Positions 16,895-24,798 of a stretch of DNA of 64,000 bases are shown piece after piece. This DNA comes from Stomatobaculum sp. F0698. GTDB taxonomy: Bacteria > Bacillota > Clostridia > Lachnospirales > Lachnospiraceae. The notes beneath the pieces are model-generated. The model worked only from the letters and a program-made list of their open reading frames with translations, had not been told where the DNA came from and searched no databases. The stretch is from assembly GCF_030644385.1 (NCBI RefSeq), contig NZ_CP130060.1:1736001-1800000 (forward strand), in the 5' to 3' direction. A program made the translations under genes and the position numbers. How positions within the stretch are numbered: position 1 is the first letter of the stretch; every line of letters begins with the position of its first letter.

Positions 16895-17112
16895 TCATCA
16901 GAGGCAATCCGTCTACCTTCGGCAATGGCAGCCGCTGTCAACTCATTCGGCGTTTCCAACTTTAAGGCAAAGGGAATCCCGTTCTCTCGTATAGTTGTTC
17001 TGAGAAACATATTGACAGCCGTACTCATATTAATTCCAAGTTCCGCAAAAATCTGCTCTGCCTGTTCCTTAACATCTTTATCGGTTCTAATATTAAGATT
17101 TGTACTTGCCAT
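16876..17112 (-). CDS. DinJ/RelB-family antitoxin, C-terminally truncated
   Basis: 78 residues. The N-terminal ribbon-helix-helix is intact (TNLNIRTDKDVKEQAEQIFA, MSTAVNMFLRTTIRENGIPF). Family members usually continue about 10-15 residues beyond RRIA with a toxin-binding tail; here the frame ends DDSLNVI by running into yafQ sequence. ATG 17112 has GGGGGTG six bases upstream; a GTG at 17121 is less likely. A consensus promoter precedes it. Dimerisation and operator binding may persist, toxin neutralisation probably not. Confidence 0.82.
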   Translation of the reverse strand: MASTNLNIRTDKDVKEQAEQIFAELGINMSTAVNMFLRTTIRENGIPFALKLETPNELTAAAIAEGRRIASDDSLNVI

Positions 17113-17139
17113 GTAATGCACCCCCGTTCTGTTAATGAC

Positions 17140-17168
17140 ATTATATTCACAACACCAAAAAAATGCAA
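17140..17168 (-). promoter_or_regulatory. Sigma-A promoter of the DinJ-YafQ locus
   Basis: On the minus strand TTGCAT (17163-17168), a 17-base spacer and TATAAT (17140-17145). Confidence 0.72.
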
Positions 17169-17203
17169 AGCATTGTAATTGTTTTGCTCGTTTATATTTT
17201 ATG

Positions 17204-17230
17204 TAAAAAAGAGCACCCTTTCGGGTGCTC
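17204..17230 (-). terminator. Intrinsic terminator of the tRNA operon
   Basis: GAGCACCC (17223-17230 side) pairs with GGGTGCTC around a GAAA loop, followed on the minus strand by six or more T (17204-17210). Confidence 0.85.
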
Positions 17231-17238
17231 TTTCATCG

Positions 17239-17313
17239 GGTGGGTACAGGGGCTCGAACCCTGGATCTCCAGATCCACAATCTGGCGCGCTAACCAACTG
17301 CGCCATACCCACC
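17239..17313 (-). tRNA. tRNA-His (GTG)
   Basis: A full cloverleaf on the minus strand with acceptor GGTGGGTA/TACCCACC (eight pairs, including the extra G-1 pair expected for tRNA-His), D-arm GGCGCAGTTGGTTAGCGCGCC, anticodon loop ATTGTGGATC giving GTG, and T-arm GGGTTCGAGCCC. CCA is not encoded. Confidence 0.95.
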
Positions 17314-17346
17314 ATATTCGTGTTTCGGGACTGTTTCGAATCCCAA

Positions 17347-17420
<74 letters not shown>

Positions 17421-17423
17421 AAG

Positions 17424-17494
17424 AGCAGGTGATGGGAATCGAACCCACGTATCCAGCTTGGAAGGCTGGTGTTCTACCATTGAACTACACCTGC
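17424..17494 (-). tRNA. tRNA-Gly (TCC)
   Basis: Acceptor GCAGGTG/CACCTGC with discriminator T, D-arm GTTCAATGGTAGAAC, anticodon arm CAGCCTTCCAAGCTG giving TCC, T-arm GTGGGTTCGATTCCC. It is the first gene of the three-tRNA unit. Confidence 0.95.
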
Positions 17495-17526
17495 GGACAG
17501 CGTGCTCTCTTAACACGTGCCCTAAT

Positions 17527-17555
17527 TTTATATCATACTTCTTTCGCTTGTGCAA
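17527..17555 (-). promoter_or_regulatory. Promoter of the tRNA operon, overlapping the 3' end of the MATE gene
   Basis: On the minus strand TTGCAC (17550-17555), a 17-base spacer and TATAAA (17527-17532) with an upstream TGA (extended -10). The -35 lies within the last codons of the MATE gene. Confidence 0.72.
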
Positions 17556-18945
17556 GCGTTTTTCCGGAATTCAACTCTGCTTTTTCTTGCTCCGCAGTCT
17601 TACGTCGCATCTCCCGAAGTATGCTCCTTGTGATGAAAAACGCAATCACCGCGGAAAAGACATCGCTGAGCGGCTGTGCCGCCTGAATGCCCCGCACGCC
17701 GAGCACGCGCGGCAAGACAAGAAGTATCGGAATCAGACATATGCCCTGACGGAGTAAGGCCACGACGGTCGCCCGGACGTTGTAGCCTGTGGTCTGCGAA
17801 AACATATTGGCCATAGTAATCTGCGCTGCAAGCGGTATGCTGAGGGACTGGAGCTGTAAGGCCAGCGTTCCGACCGCAAGGACATCCGGGTCCTTTCGGA
17901 AGAGCATCATCACACGCTCCGCATTGAAGAACACCAGCGCTCCCATGAGAAGCAGGGCGCCGAAGCAAACGCGAAGGCTGAAGTTATAGGCCTGCTCCAC
18001 GCGCTTATAGTTGCCCGCGCCATAGTTAAAGCCGCAGACCGGCTGGAAGCCCTGCCCAAAGCCTATGATGGCGGAGTTCATGAACATGGCAACCCGCGAC
18101 ACAATGGCAATCGCCGCAATCGCGGCATCGCCGTAGGGCTGTGCCGCAAAATTAATCACAATGACAGAGATACTCGCAATGCCCTGCCGCGCAAGGCTCG
18201 GGAGGCCGAAGCGCAGTATGTTCCGGTAGCGCTCAAGACTCGGCGAAAAGCGTCGCGGGCGTATGCTGAGACAGGCCTGCATGCAGTTGCACTGCCAGAC
18301 CAGAATGAAAAACGAAATAATCTGGCTGATCACGGTCGCGATTGCCGCGCCCGCAATTCCCATGTGAAACACGTAGATAAAGAGCGGATCCAAAAAGATA
18401 TTGAGCACACCGCCGGTCGCAATGCCGAGCATCGAATAAAACGAATTGCCCTGAAAACGGAGCATATTGTTCATGCCGAGCGAGCACATAAAGAAGGGCA
18501 CGCCGAGCAGGGCATAGCGCGTGTAGGACGCGGCATAGGGCGCTATGGTAGGCGTCGCACCGAGGCGGTAGACCAGCTGCCCCGAACATGCAATGCCAAG
18601 CACCGCGAGCAGCGTACCTACGAGTATCTCCGTACAGAATCCGGTCGCCACATAGCGCTCGGCCTCCTCAATCTCCTTCTGCCCGAGCAAACGCGCAATC
18701 TCATTTCCACAGCCCATGCCTATCATGAAGGCCACCGCCTGGATGCCCGTCATCAGCGAAAAGACCACGCCGACCGCCGCCGAGGGCGAGGTGCCGAGTT
18801 GCGACACAAAGTAGGTGTCCGCCATGTTGTAGACCGCGGTGACCAGCATGGATACGATGGTGGGAACGGCGAGACGCGGAATCAGCGTGTATACCGGTTC
18901 CTCCATCATCTGCCGGTAGCGCGCCTCCTGTGATACCTGTTTCAT
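17533..18945 (-). CDS. MATE-family efflux transporter
   Basis: A 470-residue polytopic membrane protein with about twelve spans in two homologous halves. The first half opens with LIPRLAVPTIVSMLVTAVYN and ADTYFVSQLG, typical of Na+- or H+-coupled multidrug/toxin exporters; the second half has GFGQGFQPVCGFNYGAGNYKRV, the standard MATE motif. GGGAGGC precedes ATG 18945. It is followed by tRNA genes and preceded, 32 bases away, by the end of rfbC. The substrate cannot be deduced. Confidence 0.95.
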   Translation of the reverse strand: MKQVSQEARYRQMMEEPVYTLIPRLAVPTIVSMLVTAVYNMADTYFVSQLGTSPSAAVGVVFSLMTGIQAVAFMIGMGCGNEIARLLGQKEIEEAERYVATGFCTEILVGTLLAVLGIACSGQLVYRLGATPTIAPYAASYTRYALLGVPFFMCSLGMNNMLRFQGNSFYSMLGIATGGVLNIFLDPLFIYVFHMGIAGAAIATVISQIISFFILVWQCNCMQACLSIRPRRFSPSLERYRNILRFGLPSLARQGIASISVIVINFAAQPYGDAAIAAIAIVSRVAMFMNSAIIGFGQGFQPVCGFNYGAGNYKRVEQAYNFSLRVCFGALLLMGALVFFNAERVMMLFRKDPDVLAVGTLALQLQSLSIPLAAQITMANMFSQTTGYNVRATVVALLRQGICLIPILLVLPRVLGVRGIQAAQPLSDVFSAVIAFFITRSILREMRRKTAEQEKAELNSGKTLAQAKEV

Positions 18946-18977
18946 GCGTGTGCCTCCCCCGGTCTAAATTGTCTTCT

Positions 18978-19580
18978 TCAGAAGTGATGCGTGTTTTTAA
19001 GCGTCTCCCAAGCCTGGTCCTTATCGCTCAGCGTGAGATGCGTGCCGTCCGATAGCGTATAGCCCGAAGCATCCGCAGAGCCCGGGTAAGCGCCCACCAG
19101 TTCCGGCCACCGAATGCCGATTTCCGGGTCGTTCCACGCGAGACCGCCCTCATCGCCCGGGTGATAGAAATCCGTCACCTTATAGCAGAACTCCGCATAA
19201 TCGGAGAGCACCAGAAAACCGTGCGCAAAGCCCTCGGAAATATAGAACTGCTTTTTGTTCTCCTCGGTGAGCTCTACGCCATACCACTGCCCAAAGGTCT
19301 TCGACTCCTTACGAAGATCCACCGCCACGTCAAAGACACGGCCGCGAATGGCGCGCACCAGCTTGCCCTGCGGAAATTCCTTCTGGAAGTGGAGGCCGCG
19401 CAGCACGCCCTTCTTAGACGCGGACTGGTTGTCCTGCACGAAATTCAGGTTGAGTCCCGCCTCTTCCATATCGCGGCGGTTATAGGTCTCCATAAAATAG
19501 CCGCGCGCATCGCCGTGCACCGCAGGCTCAATCACATAAAGTCCCTCAATCGGGCAAGTTGTCACTGTAATCTGTCCCAT
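18978..19580 (-). CDS. rfbC: dTDP-4-dehydrorhamnose 3,5-epimerase
   Basis: Cupin-fold enzyme that epimerises dTDP-4-dehydro-6-deoxyglucose at C3 and C5 for dTDP-L-rhamnose synthesis. 200 residues, full length. Family motifs: DARGYFMETYN, QDNQSASKKGVLRGLHFQ with the catalytic histidine, and ISEGFAHGFLVLSD. The other rhamnose genes (rfbA, rfbB, rfbD) are not in the window, so this is a stand-alone copy near the polysaccharide locus. A TATAAT (19605-19610) on the minus strand could be its -10; no good -35 is visible. Confidence 0.95.
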   Translation of the reverse strand: MGQITVTTCPIEGLYVIEPAVHGDARGYFMETYNRRDMEEAGLNLNFVQDNQSASKKGVLRGLHFQKEFPQGKLVRAIRGRVFDVAVDLRKESKTFGQWYGVELTEENKKQFYISEGFAHGFLVLSDYAEFCYKVTDFYHPGDEGGLAWNDPEIGIRWPELVGAYPGSADASGYTLSDGTHLTLSDKDQAWETLKNTHHF

Positions 19581-19616
19581 AAGTACCCCCTTTTTTCTAT
19601 GATTATTATACGACCA

Positions 19617-19645
19617 TTGTCAGAAAAAAATCCAGCCCTTATAAT
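19617..19645 (+). promoter_or_regulatory. Sigma-A promoter of the AI-2E-family gene
   Basis: TTGTCA (19617-19622), a 17-base spacer and TATAAT (19640-19645). The start would be about 30 bases before ATG 19681. Confidence 0.72.
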
Positions 19646-19680
19646 GAGGCAAAAGCACACAGACTTTCTGAGGTATTCCC

Positions 19681-20898
19681 ATGAATTGGAAAAAACTATT
19701 CAACTTTCGCTATATTCTGATTTCACTCTATGTTTTAATCACCGCTCTACTGCTCTACTGCGGCAGCCGCGCCATCGACCATATTCCGGAACTCTGGTCC
19801 GCTGTCACGGGCTTTTTCCGCTGGTTCCGGGTTGTCCTGCATCCCCTGATTACCGGCTTTGCGCTCTGCTATCTCTTGACTCCGGTCGTGAACTTTTTCG
19901 AGCAGCGCCTTGCGAGCTTTCGAACACTCTTGCCGCGCGCACGGCGCCGCCCCGCGAAGCAAGGCAAAGCGCGTTCCTTCCGGGGACTCGCCGTGCTCCT
20001 CACCTTTCTTTTGGTGCTGCTGGCTCTCACCCTGTTGCTCTCGCTCCTCATCTCGGCGCTCAGCAGCAGCGTGCAGCTTGCAAATTTAAGCGACCTCTGG
20101 CGCATGACCAAGGAGCTTAGCCTTGCAATCTCAAACTTCTATCAGGATGTCCTGAATAAGCTTGCCACCCTCCCGGTCGGCGGAAATGACTTTACCGCCT
20201 ACCTGCAGAGCGCGGTCTCGAACCTCATGAGTTTTGCGGAACGTTTCCTCGGCTCCATGCTGTCGAGCGTCAACAACATGGGCAGCTTCTTCTCGAACCT
20301 CCTCTTCTCGCTCATCTTCTGCGTCTATTTTCTGCTGGACGGCGAGAACATTCTGAATTACTGGAAGCGAGTCTCCAAGGTTCTGCTCGGGCAGCACATC
20401 AACCGGGCACTCTCTGTCTTCTTCTCGGATGCGGACCGCGCCTTCGCGGGCTATATCCGCGGACAGGTAATCGACGCGCTCATCATGACCCTCTTGGTCA
20501 GCATTTCGCTCAGTGTGCTCGGGGTTCGCTACGGGCTCATCATCGGCATTTTGACCGGCCTCGGCAACCTGATTCCCTATGTGGGGCCCTTTGTCGCCTA
20601 CGGCAGCACCGCCCTGGTCTGCATTCTCTACGGCGACTATGCAAGGCTCGTCTCGGCATTTATCGCGCTCTTTGTAATTCAGACGCTGGACGGCAACGTG
20701 ATTAACCCGCGGCTCTTAAGCTCCAGCATAGACATACACCCGCTGCTTGTGATTGCCTCCCTCTTGGTCGGCGGTGCCGTGGGCGGTATCCTCGGCATGC
20801 TGCTCGCCGTGCCGGTGGGTACGCTCGTGAAAATCCAGTTTGAGCGGATACTCGCATTGCGGGAAGCGATGCGCGCGGAACAAACAAGGGAAGTATAG
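19681..20898 (+). CDS. AI-2E-family (PerM-like) membrane transporter
   Basis: A 405-residue membrane protein with paired N-terminal hydrophobic spans, a long central region with weaker hydrophobicity (about 140-240), and the conserved C-terminal block GLIIGILTGLGNLIPYVGPF followed by QTLDGNVINPRLL and a Gly-rich last pair of spans. This is the PerM/YdbI/TqsA family, whose members export small molecules or ions; quorum-signal transport is proven only for some. GAGG sits 8 bases upstream of ATG. The gene stands alone between a consensus promoter and a hairpin. Confidence 0.92.
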   Translation: MNWKKLFNFRYILISLYVLITALLLYCGSRAIDHIPELWSAVTGFFRWFRVVLHPLITGFALCYLLTPVVNFFEQRLASFRTLLPRARRRPAKQGKARSFRGLAVLLTFLLVLLALTLLLSLLISALSSSVQLANLSDLWRMTKELSLAISNFYQDVLNKLATLPVGGNDFTAYLQSAVSNLMSFAERFLGSMLSSVNNMGSFFSNLLFSLIFCVYFLLDGENILNYWKRVSKVLLGQHINRALSVFFSDADRAFAGYIRGQVIDALIMTLLVSISLSVLGVRYGLIIGILTGLGNLIPYVGPFVAYGSTALVCILYGDYARLVSAFIALFVIQTLDGNVINPRLLSSSIDIHPLLVIASLLVGGAVGGILGMLLAVPVGTLVKIQFERILALREAMRAEQTREV

Positions 20899-20900
20899 AA

Positions 20901-20940
20901 AAGCGCCGCCCCAGCTGTTATCCTGTCCGGGGCGGCGCTT
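20901..20940. terminator. GC-rich hairpin between convergent genes
   Basis: AAGCGCCGCCCC (20901-20912) is perfectly complementary to GGGGCGGCGCTT (20929-20940). It lies between the AI-2E-family stop and the convergent end of the polysaccharide locus. T-runs are short, so it is a probable bidirectional terminator. Confidence 0.7.
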
Positions 20941-20948
20941 CTCTTATT

Positions 20949-22820
20949 TCACAATCCATCCTCCCTTGTGGCAAGCTGAACTGTCAGCTTCGGGTCAACT
21001 GGGTGGTCAATTGGGTGGTCAATTGGGTGGTCAATTGGGTGGTCAATTGGGTGGTCGATTGGGTGGTCACAGACCAAATCCCAGAAGAGCTTTAAATAAA
21101 CCAGCATGGCCCCGTAAGAGACGCTGTAGAGAAACGACTTCCACCAGAGCGCCTTGCCGCTCGCCTCGACCGCCCGCAAAACGCGGGTAAAGACAGGCGT
21201 TTTCCCGAAGAACCAGAGAGTCGCCGTGATATCGCCCTCCGGGCGCAGCAAAAACTGCGTGACCACGAGGAGAGAAAGAAGCGATTTCAGCACGCACTCA
21301 TAGCGATTCCGGCTCTGCCGCATAAGGAGCACAAAGGCCGGAAGTGAGACCAGATAAAAGGAGGGCGTGGATAAGGTAAGCGAGGAGAATGTAAACATAA
21401 TGACCGCCAACATGAGCACCGTCCTCAAAATCTGGATGGGCATAGCTGCCTTGGTATCCCAGTGAAGCACGCTCCAGAGGAAGGCAATCACCAGTCCCAC
21501 AATTGCCGCATAGGTTCTGATCTCCGTGCTGACCAAGGGGAAGGCAAGCCTCCAGAGACGCTTGGTCTGCGGCAAATCCCGGTAAGCTAGGTGCAGCGGT
21601 GTATGCAAGATGCGCGGTAACAACAGGAAGACAAAGAGCAAAAGCCCGAAGCCAAGACCAAACAGGAGCCAGTCCTTTCTCGCTTTCCTATCCCGCACAA
21701 ACAGCGTCAGCATGAGGAAGGCCATGCTCGGCAGCAGCATGAGGTAAGTCAGCTTGCAGGCCACACCGAAACCGAGAAAGAGCGCGGCGCTCCACTTGTT
21801 CTTTTGCACATCCGAGAGCAACAAGAGCCCAAGCAGGGTGCAGTAGACCGGCAGCATATCAAACTGAATGAAGATGATGGCAATCCAGAAGCAAAGCGGA
21901 TTAAAGACAGAGAAATAGTAGACTTCCCGTGCCCGCTCTTCTTTGAGTAATCCACGCTCCAAGAGGAAGCTGATCAGCGAGAGCACCGTGCCGTTCATCA
22001 GAAGCATGTTGAGCATTTTGTAGAGGAACGACTGTAACCAGTGATACGCGCCCGGCTGAAAGTCCCCGAGTGTCGGGTAGAGCAGGTAAGACGGCAGGCC
22101 GTAGCCTGCGAGCATCATGCCCTCGTACTGCCATAAGTAGAGTTCCACATTCTTATAGGGGTTGATGCAGGCAAAGAGCTGAAAAATATCGATGCCCTTT
22201 TGCCAGAGAATGATGCTGTCGGATATGACGATTAGATCGCAGCCGTAGAAAACAAGGGTGCTGACCGCACTGACCAAAAAAGAAAGCACAATGGGTTTCC
22301 GTCCGATTGCCCTGACGGCATGACTCGAGTAAACGAAAGCCTTAAAACCGCTCTTAGAGCGCAGGTTTTCACGGAACGCTAAGACACAGAGGCCGAAAAG
22401 CAGGAAAAACAAGGCTGCGGCGACAGGCAAACGCTTCGTCTCGTTTCCGCCGAGTGAAATACAATAGGTCCCGACATAGTACATGGAACTTGTATAGCGA
22501 CTCACCGCCTGTATCTGTTTCTCTTCCCCATCCACCGCACAGGAAAGCGGCACACCTTCTTTGATTGTCACGGTAAGCTGCTTGCTTTCTCCGCTGCTCC
22601 GAATTTCGCCCGTGTACTCATTCTCTCCGGCAGACAGTAATTCAACCGGTGCCTCGTCATAGACAAAGGCCATGACTTTCCCCTCGTTCAGGCGATCCGT
22701 GTCCAAAAACAGTTGCCGCGAAGGAACATAAAGCGATGCGAAGAAATTGGCAAGGTAGAGACTCAACAATGCCAAAACGACAATGACAATAGAAGTACGT
22801 AGGATTCCTTTTTCACTCAT
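20949..22820 (-). CDS. Polytopic membrane protein, probable GT-C glycosyltransferase, with HPID repeat tail
   Basis: About 623 residues. One N-terminal span (about 9-30) is followed by a 110-residue extracytoplasmic beta-rich region and then ten or so further spans. Segments such as DSIILWQKG and FIQFDMLPVYCTLLGLLLL resemble GT-C (GT87-like) polyprenyl-phosphate-sugar-dependent transferases. After the last span the chain ends in about five HPID units and one HPVD (from 12-bp DNA repeats) and a short polar end. I start at ATG 22820, six bases after GGGAG. It is the last gene of the locus, directly downstream of a phosphoribosyltransferase that could make its donor lipid. Confidence 0.75.
   Translation of the reverse strand: MSEKGILRTSIVIVVLALLSLYLANFFASLYVPSRQLFLDTDRLNEGKVMAFVYDEAPVELLSAGENEYTGEIRSSGESKQLTVTIKEGVPLSCAVDGEEKQIQAVSRYTSSMYYVGTYCISLGGNETKRLPVAAALFFLLFGLCVLAFRENLRSKSGFKAFVYSSHAVRAIGRKPIVLSFLVSAVSTLVFYGCDLIVISDSIILWQKGIDIFQLFACINPYKNVELYLWQYEGMMLAGYGLPSYLLYPTLGDFQPGAYHWLQSFLYKMLNMLLMNGTVLSLISFLLERGLLKEERAREVYYFSVFNPLCFWIAIIFIQFDMLPVYCTLLGLLLLSDVQKNKWSAALFLGFGVACKLTYLMLLPSMAFLMLTLFVRDRKARKDWLLFGLGFGLLLFVFLLLPRILHTPLHLAYRDLPQTKRLWRLAFPLVSTEIRTYAAIVGLVIAFLWSVLHWDTKAAMPIQILRTVLMLAVIMFTFSSLTLSTPSFYLVSLPAFVLLMRQSRNRYECVLKSLLSLLVVTQFLLRPEGDITATLWFFGKTPVFTRVLRAVEASGKALWWKSFLYSVSYGAMLVYLKLFWDLVCDHPIDHPIDHPIDHPIDHPIDHPVDPKLTVQLATREDGL
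20996..21068. repeat. 12-bp tandem repeats encoding HPID units
   Basis: Six consecutive 12-bp units, consensus CAATTGGGTGGT on the plus strand, with single-base variants in the first and last units. The unit is in frame, so copy-number change alters tail length without breaking the gene. Confidence 0.95.
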
Positions 22821-22872
22821 GTGCATCTCCCGCAGCAGTTGCCTAGGTGAATTCGCAATGTTCTTGCCCTCT

Positions 22873-23715
22873 TTATGCGTAAATGATATAGCCGAGATAC
22901 GCAACGAACGCAATGATGAGAAAAATCAGAGCTTTATCGTGCGTGATAACTTCAATCGGATCTCCGTCCGAATCCCCCTCAATATCCAGGCTGTACTTCA
23001 TGAGGAGTATCATCAAAATCGGCACAGACCAGATAAATAAGACACTCTCATGCTCTACCGCCCACATTGCATAAAAAACAATGGCTAGCGCAATGCAGAC
23101 GTACATATTTTTGTCCAGAAAGCTGTACGAATAATACTGCAACACTTTCCGCGTCTCTTTCATACCTCCCTGTCTTGCGATTTCATTTCTGCGTTTTCCC
23201 AGTCCCATATAGAAAGCGCCTGTCCATATGGTGAGGTAGAGCCAACCCGAGATTGGAATTTGGGTCAAGACAGCGCCGTAAATAACGCGGATGATAAATC
23301 CGGAGGCCAAAATAATAACATCAATCAAGGGCTGGTTCTTGAGCCCGAAACTGTATGAAACATTTAGCACAAAATACATCAAAATCAAAAGCAGCCCGGA
23401 TACACCTCCTGCAAGATACGATAGCGTCAACGACAGGAACAGGCAAAAGCCACCGATCACTCTGGCTTGTAAGATATGGATGCTTCCGTCGGCAATCGGA
23501 CGGAAGCGTTTTGTCGGGTGTAGACGATCCTTGGGTGCATCCTGTATATCATTTAAAATATAAACCGTCGAGGATATCAGGCACAACGAAAAAAAGCCGA
23601 TCAGCGCTATCGCAAACTTTTCGGTAAACAAAGTCTGATTGAAGAAGATCGGTGTGAATACCAGTATATTCTTGAGATAATGCTTAACTCGCAGTAAATC
23701 AAGGTATTTTTTCAT
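22873..23715 (-). CDS. UbiA-family decaprenyl-phosphate phosphoribosyltransferase-like protein
   Basis: A 280-residue membrane protein with eight or nine spans. It carries the two Asp-rich motifs of UbiA prenyltransferases: NDIQDAPKDRLHPTKRFRP near residue 55, the form typical of DPPR synthase (mycobacterial Rv3806c type), and YSFGLKNQPLIDVIILASGF near 115. DPPR synthase joins 5-phosphoribose diphosphate to a polyprenyl phosphate, giving the precursor of polyprenyl-phosphoryl ribose or arabinose. The epimerase genes (dprE1, dprE2) are not seen here, so the end product could be a ribofuranosyl donor. It lies between gtrA and the GT-C-like gene. Confidence 0.85.
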   Translation of the reverse strand: MKKYLDLLRVKHYLKNILVFTPIFFNQTLFTEKFAIALIGFFSLCLISSTVYILNDIQDAPKDRLHPTKRFRPIADGSIHILQARVIGGFCLFLSLTLSYLAGGVSGLLLILMYFVLNVSYSFGLKNQPLIDVIILASGFIIRVIYGAVLTQIPISGWLYLTIWTGAFYMGLGKRRNEIARQGGMKETRKVLQYYSYSFLDKNMYVCIALAIVFYAMWAVEHESVLFIWSVPILMILLMKYSLDIEGDSDGDPIEVITHDKALIFLIIAFVAYLGYIIYA

Positions 23716-23810
23716 GCTTTACCGTGCCTCTTTCCGAAGGATTGCTTATTCCCATACAAAGCTAACATCAGTCTTTGACACATATAATATATGCAAACGC
23801 TATCCGCATC

Positions 23811-24275
23811 TCATTTTTGCTTGAATACGAAGAACTTGCTAATCACATAATTCGAAACAATGACCACAATCTGTGCAATCAGCTTCACCAGAAGGCTGCT
23901 CCAGTGCAGACGGTCGATGAACACAAACAACATCAATTCTTCCACACCAAGGGTCAACAGGCGTCCGCTGAAGAAACCGGCCAGCTGTGCCCAGAAGCCC
24001 TTGGCCGTATCCGTTGTAGCATCGAAGACCCAGGTCTTGTTCGTAATAAACTGGAACAACACGCAGATAACCCAGTCCACAACGTTGGCAAAGAGCGCAC
24101 CCCAGCCAAAGCGCTTCGTGAAGAGAACAAATAGCGCCAAATTCAGAAAGACTGCCAGGCCCCCGAAGAAGAGATACAGGAGTACTTCCTTGTGTTTACT
24201 GTACCAGGGCTTTAAAATTCGCAGTCCCGGCAAGCCCATCATGCGATCAAAAATGTCTTCACGTGTGTTTTCCAT
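23811..24275 (-). CDS. GtrA-family membrane protein
   Basis: 154 residues with four spans, the size and layout of GtrA proteins thought to flip polyprenyl-phosphate-linked sugars (LLYLFFGGLAVFLNLALFVL, FQFITNKTWVF, then NYVISKFFVFKQK at the end). ATG 24275 has GGGAG six bases upstream; an ATG two codons earlier abuts the RBS. Together with the UbiA and GT-C proteins downstream it forms a plausible make-flip-transfer set. Local DNA is more AT-rich than the core locus. Confidence 0.9.
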   Translation of the reverse strand: MENTREDIFDRMMGLPGLRILKPWYSKHKEVLLYLFFGGLAVFLNLALFVLFTKRFGWGALFANVVDWVICVLFQFITNKTWVFDATTDTAKGFWAQLAGFFSGRLLTLGVEELMLFVFIDRLHWSSLLVKLIAQIVVIVSNYVISKFFVFKQK

Positions 24276-24493
24276 AATCATCTCCCAAATTCAATACCAA
24301 ACAGCAAAACCTCAGGTCATCTCGCTTTGCCGGGCACGGGACAGGCAATGCGAATCAAAACTCTGTTTTCCGGTACACATCAAATCTTGTCAACGCCGAA
24401 AATACGGAACTGCTCAGCGTACCCGATTTCTCAGAAGCGGAATCTTTTGCAATATCTTTGTCGTCAACAAACTACAGAGAAAATCAGGGTAAA

Positions 24494-24660
24494 ATTGTTG
24501 TGGTCAACGTTTTTTGTAACACCACTGCTTAATGGTACACTCCACTCTCTTTTCAAACTTTGAAGTCACAAATTGTGACCTCAAACAACCTCATCATTGT
24601 AGTGGTCAAAGTTTTTTGTTATACCACTGCTTAATAGTACACTCCGCTCCCTTTTCAAAC
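24494..24660. repeat. Pair of 65-bp direct repeats, possible transposase remnants
   Basis: Copy 1 is 24494-24558 and copy 2 is 24596-24660, offset 102, with about seven mismatches by eye. Read on the minus strand both encode nearly the same short peptide ending in a stop: FEKRVECTIKQWCYKKR and FEKGAECTIKQWYNKKL. Copy 2 is preceded in frame by SNSYNGYLTP. This could be the 3' end of a dead transposase or a small dispersed element. Confidence 0.7.
24559..24585. repeat. 27-base palindrome
   Basis: TTTGAAGTCACAA centred on A 24572 and its complement, 12 of 13 pairs matching. It directly abuts the end of direct-repeat copy 1. It could be a transposon end, a recombination site or an operator. Confidence 0.75.
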
Positions 24661-24798
24661 GGAGTCAGATATCCGTTATATGAGTTCGAGACTCAGTAAT
24701 TCCTTCTTTTGTACCGGCATGGTCTAATCCCCTTGACAAATCAACATTCTATCCCATCATGTCATAGAGGGATGGCCAACGTCCATCCCTCTACAAAC

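Larger units (their letters stand above)
24276..24798. other. Gene-free interval splitting the polysaccharide locus
   Basis: A 523-base gap in an otherwise tightly packed operon. No long coding frame is supported. It holds two 65-bp direct repeats and a 27-base palindrome (annotated separately), and is probably a site of past insertion or recombination. A promoter for gtrA may lie here but I cannot point to a convincing one. Confidence 0.6.

Noticed and set aside
17545..17558. CGCTTG-TG-CAAGCG palindrome at the MATE 3' end as a terminator
   Set aside because: It overlaps the -35 of the tRNA promoter and is not followed by a proper T-run on the minus strand; probably incidental.
20996..21068. 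Regular short repeats that could suggest a CRISPR array
   Set aside because: Units are 12 bp with no spacers and are in frame within a gene; no cas genes in the window.
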